DNA of 64,000 nt from Bacillus sp. es.034 (GCF_002563655.1 NZ_PDIY01000001.1:1150001-1214000); one strand, 5' to 3'. Positions 27,537 to 36,056 are shown, counted from the stretch's first letter. Numbers and translations are program-made. The notes: a model not told the origin generated them from the letters alone.

Positions 27537-27746
27537 AAAATTATATATAATACTTGGAAGTTACCTGGTTAAGCTGATTACACTACCAATAGATTTTGGG
27601 ACTCTTCGCCAACGCATTTACCTACGGATAAAATTATCTTTATGGGAATATTGGCGTTTGACTTTGGATACAGTCAGGCAAAAGACTTGAAGTTGATGTT
27701 ATTTAATTGAATAATAAGAAACACTCTTGAGTATTACATTAGGAAA

Positions 27747-27818
27747 GAGCCACTTGAGCGGACTTTTGAGCCACCAAGTGCGGATAATAGAGCCACTAAA
27801 TGCAACACAAAGAGCCAC
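27747..27818 (+). repeat. IS21 multiple terminal repeats
   Basis: GAGCCAC occurs at 27747, 27768, 27790 and 27812, 21-22 bases apart. Such arrays are the transposase-binding ends of IS21-family elements. The orientation is the same as the array at 24073. Confidence 0.68.
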
Positions 27819-27838
27819 TATCTCGAATACGTATTAAA

Positions 27839-27871
27839 ACAGCCATCGAAATTAGGTACTTCGATGGCTGT
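27839..27871 (-). terminator. Hairpin terminator of the IS21 relic genes
   Basis: ACAGCCATCGAA pairs with TTCGATGGCTGT (12 bp). Read on the minus strand it is followed by TTTT. It lies just beyond the last minus-strand ORF of the element. Confidence 0.65.
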
Positions 27872-27876
27872 GTGAG

Positions 27877-28080
27877 TTATTTAAAGCTCTTTCCTTCTAG
27901 CTGGTCTTCAATAATTGTAACAGCTTGTATGACAATATCCTCTTGGTATAAATCTTCCTCTTCATCAGCTTCCAAACAGAGGGGCAGAAGGAGTTTTACA
28001 ATCTGCTCCATTACCTCATCACGACGAAATCGATGAAAGAAATACGTGGCTATACGGTTTTCTACTTCAATTGGAATCAT
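27877..28080 (-). CDS. Small acidic ORF downstream of istB
   Basis: 67 residues, rich in Glu and Asp in the middle (EADEEEDLYQED). The start overlaps the istB stop by 4 bases, so it was translated with it. I do not recognise it as a standard IS21 product. It may be an accessory gene of this IS subgroup. It looks unbroken, unlike its neighbours. Confidence 0.5.
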   Translation of the reverse strand: MIPIEVENRIATYFFHRFRRDEVMEQIVKLLLPLCLEADEEEDLYQEDIVIQAVTIIEDQLEGKSFK

Positions 28081-28790
28081 GAAGATCCCACCAATCCATG
28101 GCGTTCACGCATTGAAATTTCTCCATCAACCATAATGTGATAAGAATCATGAATAATTCGATCAAGAATCGCATCAGCTACTTGAGCTTGTCCTAATTTC
28201 GCGTGCCATCCTTCTGGAGAAAACTGCGAACAGAATATGGTAGAGGCTCTTTTGAGCCTTGACTCAATTATCTCTAATATAAGCATCACATGTTCTTCTG
28301 GGAGTTCTATTAATAACCACTCATCCAGGATTAATACATCTACTTTCCAGTATTCTTGAATCAACTTCTGAAAACTTCCGTCTGCTTCGAACTTGGCAAC
28401 TGTCAGCTCATCTAATAGTTCAGGGAGACGTATATACTTAAGGTTATAAAACTGACGACATGCTTGATCACCAAAGGCATTTGCGATCCATGTTTTTTCG
28501 TTTCCTGAAGCGCCCATAAGGATAATGTTATGGGGTCGTTAAATATAATTTCCTGCTGCTAGTTCTAAGATGAGTTGCTTATTCAGTTTTCGATCTGGAT
28601 TATATTCGATATCTTCAATGGCAGCTGCTGGTTCATTCAATGTTGCCTGTTTAATCAGACGTTCTAACTTATTTGAACGTCTGCAATCATACTCATGATC
28701 CACTATAAGCTGAAAACGATCATCAAAGTCCATTTTTTGATATTCACGGTTTTGGCTCTGTTGCTGATAATATCCGCCATACCACCCTAG
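28077..28790 (-). pseudogene. istB: IstB-type transposition helper ATPase, broken
   Basis: Two frames encode one IstB. The upstream part (about 28539-28785) contains QQQSQNREYQKMDFDDRF and LELAAGNYI. The downstream part (28077-28517) contains the Walker A region, Walker B (VDVLILDEWLL) and SERHG-like end REIHG variant RERHGL. A frameshift lies near 28520-28540. Walker A reads GASGNEKTW where GxxGxGKT is expected, so Gly is replaced by Glu. The ORF would be inactive even without the frameshift. Confidence 0.75.
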
Positions 28791-28879
28791 CTGCTACCGT
28801 ATTTCTTGAATGACCCGTGCTCGCACTGATTGTATGCTGACTCATCCCATTTAAGTAAATATATAGAATATTCAGGATA

Positions 28880-28895
28880 TTGGGGTCAGACCCCC
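28880..28895. repeat. GGGGTCAGACCCC palindromic element, copy 1
   Basis: TTGGGGTCAGACCCCC is an almost perfect palindrome around a central A. An identical copy lies at 29352, 472 bases away in the same orientation and about 110 bases before a REP-type transposase gene. 28896-29120 between them has no gene but is G/T-rich with GGTTGG-like runs. Confidence 0.6.
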
Positions 28896-29120
28896 GCTCA
28901 GCTAAAGTGCCCAGCGTTAACGTGTTAAAGTGTGGTGTTTGTTGGTGGAGGGCTTGTGTGGTTGGATGGTTGCTTTGGTTGGTTGATGGTTAGGGAGAAA
29001 GATTGTGGACCCTTGCTACCTTTTTGTTGTGGGTTGGCAAGGGTTTTATTAGGTTATGCCAGGGTGTTTACTGTTTGAAGAGTAAAGCTTTGCTATTCAG
29101 AATCTCTTAATCTTGTATGT

Positions 29121-29346
29121 TCACTTTACCTCTTCTGTCATGTCGAACCACTTTATTTTCATTTGGAATCCTTCAAAGGATGTGACCATCTCGCCAAGCT
29201 GTTCCCATGTATATGGTTTTCCGTCTATGATGATCAATGGGGTGTTACCATTTGACGCTTCATCGTATTCCACTTTGCCGATTACTTGATCTGCTGCAAT
29301 GACTTCTTGTTGATGCCCGTTTGGGAAGCGATGTAGCTTCAGGCTT
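29121..29346 (-). pseudogene. Truncated small protein, same family as the ORF at 33737
   Basis: The minus strand reads QVIGKVEYDEASNGNTPL, then IIIDGKPYTWEQLGEMVTSF and EGFQMKIKWFDMTEEVK, ending at TGA. The frame has no start codon before it reaches a stop next to the GGGGTCAGACCCC copy at 29352. The ORF at 33737 carries the same DGKPYTWEQLGE and SFEGFQ blocks. It is a 5'-truncated member of an unnamed small-protein family. Confidence 0.62.
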
Positions 29347-29351
29347 AGCCG

Positions 29352-29367
29352 TTGGGGTCAGACCCCC
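29352..29367. repeat. GGGGTCAGACCCC palindromic element, copy 2
   Basis: A second copy of TTGGGGTCAGACCCCC. It lies between the truncated small-protein gene and the Y1-transposase gene. Such palindromes are the usual partners of REP-associated tyrosine transposases. Confidence 0.62.
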
Positions 29368-29477
29368 AGGGAGGTGTGACATTGGTGTTTGGTTAGATAA
29401 TGTTTGACAAAGACTTTTTGTCGGTTTAGAATTATTCATATAAGGAACATATGTTCTTTTTTAAGAGGAGGAAAGAA

Positions 29478-30038
29478 ATGTCGAGAAAACTACGCATCTG
29501 GTACCCGGGTGCCATGTATCATATCACGGCAAGGGGGAATAAGCGTGGTGCTTTGTTTTATGATGACTGCGATTATCTTACCTACTTGCATATCCTTGAG
29601 GATGTCCGCTTTATGTATCCCTTCGTATTACACTCCTATTGTCTCATGACCAATCACATTCACCTGCAGATCGAAACCATCGACCATCATATTCAATACA
29701 TTATGAAAACACTTCATTCCCGATATGCTGTCTATCTGAATCGCCGGATGAAAACGGTGGGGCATCAGTTCCAGGGTAGATATGGGGATGAGCTGATTGA
29801 ATCCAGTGACTATTTTTTGGAAGTAAGTCGCTATATCCATCGAAATCCGTTGGAAGCAAACATGGTTTCCCGCTGTGAAGACTACCCCTGGAGCAGTTAT
29901 TCTTCTTATATTACAGCTTCGCATAACCCTCACGTTGATCCTTCTAAAACGTATTCCTATTTTCTCGAACCTGTTCATATCAGTTACAAAACCTATGTGG
30001 AAAATAAACTTGAAAAGCGGGGCAATCTCTATGACTAG
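29478..30038 (+). CDS. REP-associated tyrosine (Y1, HUH) transposase, RAYT/TnpA-REP
   Basis: 186 residues. The N-terminal block WYPGAMYHITARGNKRG and the HUH motif NHIHLQ (H60, H62) are diagnostic. The candidate catalytic Tyr is in EVSRYIHRNPLEA (about Y119). RAYTs are single-copy IS200-like transposases that spread or process short palindromic (REP) sequences. AGAGGAGGAAAGAA places the start at the ATG 29478. Its last 8 bases overlap the start of the comM/yifB reading frame, so the two are coupled. It appears intact. Confidence 0.88.
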   Translation: MSRKLRIWYPGAMYHITARGNKRGALFYDDCDYLTYLHILEDVRFMYPFVLHSYCLMTNHIHLQIETIDHHIQYIMKTLHSRYAVYLNRRMKTVGHQFQGRYGDELIESSDYFLEVSRYIHRNPLEANMVSRCEDYPWSSYSSYITASHNPHVDPSKTYSYFLEPVHISYKTYVENKLEKRGNLYD

Positions 30039-31571
30039 TAAAGTGACAAGCATTGGCTTGAATGGCTTGGAAGGGTATAAAGTAAGCGTAGAGGTGCGAA
30101 CCATGCAGGGGTCAGAATCATTTGTCATTGTCGGATTACCCGATGCCTCGGTGAAAGAGTCGAAAGAGAGAGTGACGGCTGCTCTGCACGGGTTGGGATA
30201 TACCCTTGTCAATCAGAAGTCATCATTAACCTGTCTCCAGCCGAATTAAAAAAGACCGGGCCGCTTTATGATTTATCTATGGCTCTCGCAGTTTTATTGA
30301 GTATGAAGGAGATTACGGTGCGGAGTCCGGAAACCACCGCCTTTCTAGGGGCTTTATCCTTGGATGGTGATGTCAGGGCTGGTGAAGGCATGCTTCCGGC
30401 TGTGCTTGCTGCGAAGAAAGTGGGAGTGGAAAAGATTTATATGCCATTTGACGAAGAACTTCCTTTACTCGAAATAGATGGCCTTCATATTGTTTATGTC
30501 TCCTCCTTGGATGAAGTCCTTCAGCACCTTTCTGGTCAGAACATCCTCCCGTTTTTTCCACAACCTCGTAAAGAGGAACAAGATCACACCAACTATATTG
30601 ATTTCCACCAGATTATTGGGCATTCCTATGCTAAACGGGCCCTTGAAGTTGCGGCAGCGGGGGAACATCATCTTTTTATGACAGGCCCTCCAGGGTGCGG
30701 GAAAAGTATGCTGGCGGAGAGTTTTCCTTCCATCCTTCCCCCACTCACGAAGGATGCTCAACTGGAAGTCATGAGTCTGTACCAGCTGAGCACAAGTATG
30801 AGCCGTTATTCTTCTCAGCCGCCCTTCAGACAACCTCATCATTCTTCGTCGGGTGTTTCCATTATTGGAGGGGGACAGCAACCAAAGCCGGGTGAAATAT
30901 CCCTGGCCCATCGTGGGGTTCTTTTTTTGGATGAAATCGCCGAATTCACAAAGAAGACGCTGGATATGTTGCGACAACCTCTCGAAAGAGGAGACATCAC
31001 CATCTCAAGAGCTCATTCTACCCTTACCTACCCAGCCTCCTTCGTCCTGATAGGTGCCATGAACCCTTGTCCCTGTGGATACCTTGGCTCCCTCACTCAT
31101 TATTGCACCTGTACATCGAAGCAAATCATCGCTTATCAAAATAGATTATCCGGGCCCATTCGTGACCGGTTTGATATTTTTCTAAGCCTTACTCCCGTCC
31201 ATTTAAAAGATCATGTGCAAAATGAAAAGGAAGGTTCTCTATTCGTTCAACGGCGCGTGAAAGAGGCTAGAAAAAGGCAATACGACCGTTACAGTGAAGA
31301 GGTATGTAATGGAAGAGTAGATTATCAAAGGTTGCTGAAGAGCAGTCCAGACATTGAGGAACACCTTCCGTTCCTACAAAAGCTGTCATCCAAACAGCAC
31401 TGGAGCAACCGGATGCAGGTGAAGGTTATGCGCCTTGCGAGAACGATCGCTGATTTGGACGATTCAGTAAAGGTAACGGAACAGCATATGTGGGAAGCGG
31501 TCAAGCTGCACAGGAGACCGCAAAGTGAGAAGAACCATGGTGTGCGAGTTATTGGTGAAATTTTAACATGA
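30031..31571 (+). pseudogene. ComM/YifB-family Mg-chelatase-like AAA+ ATPase, frameshifted
   Basis: The N-terminal text MTSKVTSIGLNGLEGYKV and VIVGLPDASVKESKERV runs from 30031. It breaks near 30215, where one base is missing after NQK. The remaining frame continues with INLSPAELKKTGPLYDL and an uninterrupted C-terminal part with Walker A (GPPGCGKSMLAE), Walker B (GVLFLDEIAEF) and NPCPCGYLG. ComM is a branch-migration helicase of natural transformation. The extreme C-terminus (HRRPQSEKNHGV onward) also departs from the family. Either a real pseudogene or one sequencing error. Confidence 0.82.
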
Positions 31572-31574
31572 TGA

Positions 31575-31844
31575 CATAAAGAAAGAAGGTGCAAATTTGG
31601 AGGGATTACCATACATCTGTATTACAACGATCATGATCCTCCTCATTTTCATGTTAATTATTCTGGATTTTTGACAAGAATAGAAATAATGACGGGTGAA
31701 TATATAAGAGGGGATAACTCTTTACCCGCAAACAAAGAGAAGATGGTCATGAAATGGCTTGAGCTTTATAAAGGTGATATGATTAAGGCGTGGAATGACT
31801 GCAGGCGTAATGAAGCACCTTGCAGAATACCACCCCTAAACTAG
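31575..31844 (+). pseudogene. DUF4160-family protein without a usable start codon
   Basis: The frame reads GGITIHLYYNDHDPPHFHV, NYSGFLTRIEIMTGEY and KMVMKWLELYKGDMIKAW. The DHDPPHFHV block defines DUF4160. The frame begins after a TGA at 31572 and holds no ATG, GTG or TTG before the conserved region; an ATT after GGAGGG (31605) is the only candidate. It is therefore 5'-truncated or starts unusually. The DUF2442 gene follows 11 bases on. Confidence 0.68.
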
Positions 31845-31855
31845 GAGGTGTTTTG

Positions 31856-32155
31856 ATGATTCTCATAGATAACGTAGCTACAATTCCTGAGATGGACGGG
31901 TGGCTACTGATTGATTTTACAGATGGATCGAAAAGGTTCGTAGACATCAAACCTCACATGAAAGGTATTCTTGAAAAACTGAAAGACCCTGAATTTTTCA
32001 GTAAGGTGTATGTGGATGATGAGTTGAGAACCATCACTTGGCCAGGAGAGCTGGATCTTGATCCCGATCAGTTACACAGAGAAGGAATCGATTTAATTGA
32101 AATCAAAAAAATCATTGAAGTAGCGAAGAACACAAATTTATTGGAACGAGCTTGA
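31856..32155 (+). CDS. DUF2442-family protein
   Basis: 99 residues with GWLLIDFTDGSKRFVDIKP and VDDELRTITWPGELDLDPD, the family pattern. DUF4160 and DUF2442 genes are often found side by side and are suspected to form small toxin-antitoxin-like or regulatory modules; no function is established to my knowledge. AGGAGGTG ends 6 bases before the ATG at 31856. A TTG one codon earlier is also possible. Confidence 0.82.
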   Translation: MILIDNVATIPEMDGWLLIDFTDGSKRFVDIKPHMKGILEKLKDPEFFSKVYVDDELRTITWPGELDLDPDQLHREGIDLIEIKKIIEVAKNTNLLERA

Positions 32156-32158
32156 AGA

Positions 32159-32196
32159 CAAAGCGAGGGTAGAGTGCCCTGGCTTTTTTTGTTTTT
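32159..32196 (+). terminator. Rho-independent terminator
   Basis: AAGCGAGGG pairs with CCCTGGCTT (one mismatch) around a short loop, followed by a run of Ts and GTTTTTT. It ends the DUF4160-DUF2442 unit. Confidence 0.7.
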
Positions 32197-32312
32197 TGAC
32201 GGGATTATTTTCATTAAGTAACTATTTTTAAAATGATTCTCTTCCCAGGGTGTCCTATTTCACACTTACTCCCTATATAAACCATGAATAGACCAGAAGG
32301 GTGGAAGAGAAG

Positions 32313-33350
32313 ATGAAATCAGGATGTCAGGTAGTGGATCAAATCGGGGAAATGGAAATCGTGGGGAATATCGTTCCTCATCTATGGTACAAGAATATTA
32401 CCTTTTCAAGCGGGAAAGCCCATTTTGTGGCGATCACGTTACTCGCAGATATCGTGTATTGGTACAGACCGACGATGATCAGGGATGACAGCGGGATGAT
32501 CGTCGGTGCCAGGACGAAATTTAAGGGGGATATGCTGCAGAAGAGCTATCAGGCATTTGCGGATACATACGGGTTTACGAAGCGTCAGGTGAAGGATGCC
32601 ATTGATTTTCTTGTGGAGCATCATTTACTATTCCGGGAGTTTCGGACGATCTCATCTTCGAGCCTGATTTTAAACAATGTGATGTATGTGCAGCCGGTAG
32701 CTGGGAATGTGAAACGGGTGATGGAGGAACGGTGTAACGTGTCAGACCTCGTTTCCATTTGCCCACCTGTTACGCCGGAACGTACCACGTCATCCCCTTC
32801 AAAGGAGGGCCTGACACATCAAGAGGAAGGGGCACCTGAGGTGGAAGAGGGGACGTATACAGAGAGTACTTCAAAGAGTTCTTCAGAAAATCATGAACAA
32901 CACCAACAAAGCGCGGTCGAGTGTCCGATGACCTTTTTCAAAGACAATGGATTCGGCCGGATGGGGGCATATATCCAGGAGAAAATCAAAAGCTGGTGTG
33001 ACAGTCTTTCAGAAGGCCTTGTTGTCGAAGCGATGAAACGTGCGGTCGAGCAGGGGAAGCATTATTGGAGCTATTGTGAAGCAATCCTGGTTAAGTGGGA
33101 ACAATTAAAGGTTCGGGATGTGAAGGATGCGAGGACGAAAGAGTTTCAGGGGATGTATGAGAAGCGCTATAAACGAAACGTGCGTAGCGGGGAAAGGAAG
33201 CCGGTTCGGACGGAGATGCTGCCGGATTGGTTCACTAGTGGCTCAGAGGATGTTCAGGAGATTTTCGACGAGGAGTTTGAAGCGGAGAAGGCAAAGTTGA
33301 TGGAAGAGCTGAAAGCATATCATGAGCGTGGGACCGGCGTTGTGAGGTGA
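32313..33350 (+). CDS. DnaD-like replication-type protein
   Basis: 345 residues. The N-terminal part (HFVAITLLADIVYWYRPT, SYQAFADTYGFTKRQVKDA) looks like a winged-helix domain of phage or plasmid replication initiators. A Glu/Ser/Thr-rich linker spans about 150-215. A C-terminal part (GRMGAYIQEKIKSWCDSL, HYWSYCEAILVKW) has the DnaD-type YxxxILxxW pattern. Such proteins load helicase on mobile elements; here there are no other phage genes. AAGGGTGG is 8 bases before the ATG at 32313. Confidence 0.62.
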   Translation: MKSGCQVVDQIGEMEIVGNIVPHLWYKNITFSSGKAHFVAITLLADIVYWYRPTMIRDDSGMIVGARTKFKGDMLQKSYQAFADTYGFTKRQVKDAIDFLVEHHLLFREFRTISSSSLILNNVMYVQPVAGNVKRVMEERCNVSDLVSICPPVTPERTTSSPSKEGLTHQEEGAPEVEEGTYTESTSKSSSENHEQHQQSAVECPMTFFKDNGFGRMGAYIQEKIKSWCDSLSEGLVVEAMKRAVEQGKHYWSYCEAILVKWEQLKVRDVKDARTKEFQGMYEKRYKRNVRSGERKPVRTEMLPDWFTSGSEDVQEIFDEEFEAEKAKLMEELKAYHERGTGVVR

Positions 33351-33429
33351 AATAAAAATAAATGAAAAAAGGTTATTTGATGGTGTCCTCCTGAACCCGT
33401 GTATATAAAGAGCGAAGGAGGAGATGAAC

Positions 33430-33732
33430 ATGGATCAAACAGTTTGGATAAAGGGTGATATGGTGGATCATGAGGTGTATCGAAGCCCGGCGGACTTGAG
33501 GGTGTATGTGTGGATACTACTTCGTGCCGGACAGGATGGGACGTATATCCACGGGAATAGCAGGATGTTACATGACATGAGTGAGTCGCTTTGGTATTAC
33601 AATGGGAAGAAGTTGGATTGGTATTCGAGGGAGTGGATTAGGGATTGTCTGGTAAGGTTGGAGGGGTATGGGTTGATACGGAATATTGAGGATGGGGTTG
33701 AGGTGACAACAAACCGAGAGTATTCTAAATAA
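33430..33732 (+). CDS. Small winged-helix-like hypothetical protein
   Basis: 100 residues, beginning MDQTVWIKGDMVDHEVYR and containing YSREWIRDCLVRLEGYGLI, which resembles the recognition part of a winged helix. AAGGAG at 33415-33420 suits the ATG at 33430, though ATG 33424 is possible. It sits 80 bases after the DnaD-like gene and may belong to the same relic element. Function unknown. Confidence 0.5.
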   Translation: MDQTVWIKGDMVDHEVYRSPADLRVYVWILLRAGQDGTYIHGNSRMLHDMSESLWYYNGKKLDWYSREWIRDCLVRLEGYGLIRNIEDGVEVTTNREYSK

Positions 33733-33736
33733 TCAA

Positions 33737-33895
33737 GTGGTTGGGCGATTGGACTACGATGAATTCAGCAGTGCTTCTGTAATTGTGATTGATGGAAAAC
33801 CGTATACATGGGAGCAATTAGGAGAGATAGTAAGTTCGTTTGAGGGGTTCCAGATACAGATGAAGTTCTTTGATATGACGGATGATGTGGAGTGA
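33737..33895 (+). CDS. Small protein of the DGKPYTWEQLGE family
   Basis: 52 codons from a GTG: VVGRLDYDEFSSASVIV, then IDGKPYTWEQLGEIVSSFEG. It is homologous to the truncated minus-strand sequence at 29121-29346. No clear ribosome site precedes the GTG. Similarity (QVVGRLDYDEF against QVIGKVEYDEA) begins just before the GTG, so the gene may be 5'-truncated or fused out of frame to the preceding ORF. I cannot name the family with certainty. Confidence 0.5.
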   Translation: MVGRLDYDEFSSASVIVIDGKPYTWEQLGEIVSSFEGFQIQMKFFDMTDDVE

Positions 33896-34158
33896 AAACG
33901 GAGGAAGCGTCAGGGGGGCTTACGATTCTTTTTAACAGTCAGGCCCTCTGCTTCCCTGGGTCACTTTTTGCAATCTGTATAAAGTTCCAGGGTAATTATT
34001 TTACATATTGTCTAATGAATAGGCAGGAAAATCAGGTGATAATTTTTATTAATAGTTTTTAGAAAATTAGATAAATAGGGAGGGATAAAAGGACATCTAC
34101 TCTTGAAGAAATAAGGATCGCCGAAAAAACTTCGCATGTCACCAGATTTTAACCACCC
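33896..34158. other. Gene-free stretch
   Basis: It contains a G/C-rich segment (33900-33960) with GGAAGC and GCTTCC blocks that could form an imperfect stem, and then AT-rich DNA. No gene or clear promoter was found. Confidence 0.35.
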
Positions 34159-34326
34159 ATGATCCTCACACTTACCAGCGCGGCAAAGCAAGCGTTCGAG
34201 CTATGGAATGATACTTTGGTTCCAATGAGTGCAAGAATGTTAAATACATACATTCACCTTCCATTTTTCGGAGCGAATTTTGAGATGTTTCATTGGGCAT
34301 TGAATGGCTATATCGAACGACTGTAA
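34159..34326 (+). pseudogene. 55-codon C-terminal gene fragment, unidentified
   Basis: An open frame reads SAAKQAFELWNDTLVPMS and FFGANFEMFHWALNGYIERL before TAA. The composition is that of a structured enzyme C-terminus. The ATG at 34159 has no ribosome site, so it looks like the surviving end of a lost gene. I do not recognise the family. Confidence 0.35.
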
Positions 34327-34368
34327 AATTAGCGAAAAAAAATGATAGTTAAAAGGAGCTGAGGTAGT

Positions 34369-34590
34369 TTGAGCAAAGCGACATTTAACAAGCTTTATAT
34401 CGCCGTTGGATGCATTCCGTTTTTGGTCCTTGTTTTTCCTTTATTTGAGTTTGCGAATCGAGCGAACCCTATCATTCTCGGATTGCCGTTTTTGTTTTTT
34501 TGGGTCATCCTGTGGATTTTGATTACATTCATTGCTTTGCTTATCTTATATCGCTTTGACCCAGATCAAGATGAAGAGGAGGAGGTATGA
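34369..34590 (+). CDS. DUF3311-family small membrane protein (symporter partner)
   Basis: 73 residues with two helices (about 9-30 and 35-62) and an acidic tail (DPDQDEEEEV). Proteins of this type are encoded directly before sodium:solute symporters and are thought to be accessory subunits. The TTG start follows AAAAGGAGCTGAGG. Its last 4 bases overlap the symporter start. Confidence 0.82.
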   Translation: MSKATFNKLYIAVGCIPFLVLVFPLFEFANRANPIILGLPFLFFWVILWILITFIALLILYRFDPDQDEEEEV

Positions 34591-36056
34591 TGCCAGGATG
34601 GCAAATCGCACTCTTTATGATGATTATTTATCTTGTCATTGCTCTATTTGTTGGTGTGATGGCAGGAAGAGGCAGGGATGGCAGTTCTCTTGATGAATTT
34701 GCCGTAGCTGGCGGGAAACTCGGACTGTTTGTAATGTGGTTCTTGATGGGTGGAGCTGTTTTCAGTGCCTTCTCCTTTTTAGGCGCACCGGGTTGGGCTT
34801 ATTCAAAAGGTGCACCGGCCTTATATATTATCACTTATACGGCATTCGCCATTCTGCCTTGGTATATCATCGGGCCAAAGATCGGGAAAATCGGGAAAAA
34901 GCATCGTCTTTATACCGTTGTAGGGTTTTTAAAGGGGAGATTCAACAGCCCGGTATTGGCCATATTGGTAGGCTTGATTGCTTTATTTGCCTCCATTCAA
35001 TACCTGGCTACTCAAATGTCCGGCATGGCCATCATTTTTAACATCATGACGGAAGGCAGAATCCCTTTTTGGTTAGGAGCTCTATTATCCTATGGGATTG
35101 TTGTTGTGTATGTCGCTACTGGCGGGTTACGTGCTGCCGCATGGTCTGATGTGTTCCAAGGGTTGTTGATGATTATCATATCCTGGGTGGTTGGCTTGAC
35201 CATCGTCTATCAACTTCATGGAGGAACGACGGAGATGTTTGCTACGATTGCGAGAGAGAATCCTGAGTTCCTGCAAATTGGCAAAGAAGGTTCGTCAATG
35301 GGTACCGTGGCGTATACAACGACCATTTTGGTTTCTGTCATTGGTTTCCTGATGTGGCCACATTTATTCTCTAAATCGTATGCTTCAAGTCCAAGGACGA
35401 TTAAAAAAACGGTACTTGCTTATCCTATATTTGCCCTGTTTTTAGTGCCGTTATTACTTGTAGGTTTTGCAGCAAAAGGAGTAGTCGATTCCGGACAGCT
35501 TGAAAGTGCTGACCAGATCCTTCCTTATTTAATTACGACGGTCATGAATCTACCTGGATGGCTATATGGATTGGTGGGGGCAGGAGCACTCGCTGCAGCC
35601 ATGTCAACGGCGGATGCCATTACCCATAGTGCCTCTTTGGAAGTCACAGACGGAATTGTCAAATCCATATGGAAGAACCTTTCTGATAAGAAAACACTAT
35701 TGATCATGCGTGTTGGCGTATTTGTCATCGGTGCTCTAGCCTACTATATCACCGTTTTTGGAGGTCAGGGGTTAATTGCTTTGTTACTGGGGGCGTATGG
35801 ATCGATCGTACAATTCGCACCAGGAGTTTATGGTGCCCTATTCTGGAGACGGGCCACGACACAAGGCGTCATACTCGGATTAGTTGTCGGTACCGTAGTG
35901 AATTATTATTTCCAGCTTGTCGCCACATCTACTCCATTTGACATTCATGCCGGGATTCTTGGATTAATGGCTAATATCGTCGTAATGGTTGCCGTGAGCT
36001 ATATGACGAAGGCGCAACGTGAAGAAGATGTAAACAGGTATGTGGATGTAGCTTAA
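34587..36056 (+). CDS. Sodium:solute symporter (SSS family)
   Basis: 489 residues with about 13 membrane helices. Family signatures include DEFAVAGGKLGLFVMWFLMG in the first loop and helix and GALAAAMSTADAITHSASLE in the conserved sodium-site helix. It imports a small solute with sodium. Its neighbours suggest the substrate is the compound cleaved by the amidohydrolase at 36113. The start overlaps the DUF3311 gene, and a terminator follows its stop. Confidence 0.9.
   Translation: MMPGWQIALFMMIIYLVIALFVGVMAGRGRDGSSLDEFAVAGGKLGLFVMWFLMGGAVFSAFSFLGAPGWAYSKGAPALYIITYTAFAILPWYIIGPKIGKIGKKHRLYTVVGFLKGRFNSPVLAILVGLIALFASIQYLATQMSGMAIIFNIMTEGRIPFWLGALLSYGIVVVYVATGGLRAAAWSDVFQGLLMIIISWVVGLTIVYQLHGGTTEMFATIARENPEFLQIGKEGSSMGTVAYTTTILVSVIGFLMWPHLFSKSYASSPRTIKKTVLAYPIFALFLVPLLLVGFAAKGVVDSGQLESADQILPYLITTVMNLPGWLYGLVGAGALAAAMSTADAITHSASLEVTDGIVKSIWKNLSDKKTLLIMRVGVFVIGALAYYITVFGGQGLIALLLGAYGSIVQFAPGVYGALFWRRATTQGVILGLVVGTVVNYYFQLVATSTPFDIHAGILGLMANIVVMVAVSYMTKAQREEDVNRYVDVA

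Larger units (their letters stand above)
27735..28860 (-). mobile_element. IS21-family insertion sequence, internally deleted relic
   Basis: On the minus strand the first part of an istA gene (HTH text SQHTISASTGHSRNTVAA, about 28790-28845) runs directly into an istB gene that lacks only its first few residues. Most of istA is therefore deleted. IstB is itself frameshifted. Beyond it are a small ORF, a hairpin and four GAGCCAC-type terminal repeats (27747-27818). The istA-side end was not found. It cannot transpose by itself. Confidence 0.72.

Noticed and set aside
27747-27818. Regularly spaced GAGCCAC repeats considered as a small CRISPR array
   Set aside because: The repeat unit is only 7-8 bases, spacing is 21-22 bases and an IstB relic is adjacent; this is an IS21 end. 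No cas genes exist in the window.
32313-33895. Prophage or integrative element
   Set aside because: Only a DnaD-like protein and two small ORFs are present; no integrase, structural, lysis or attachment-site signals were seen.
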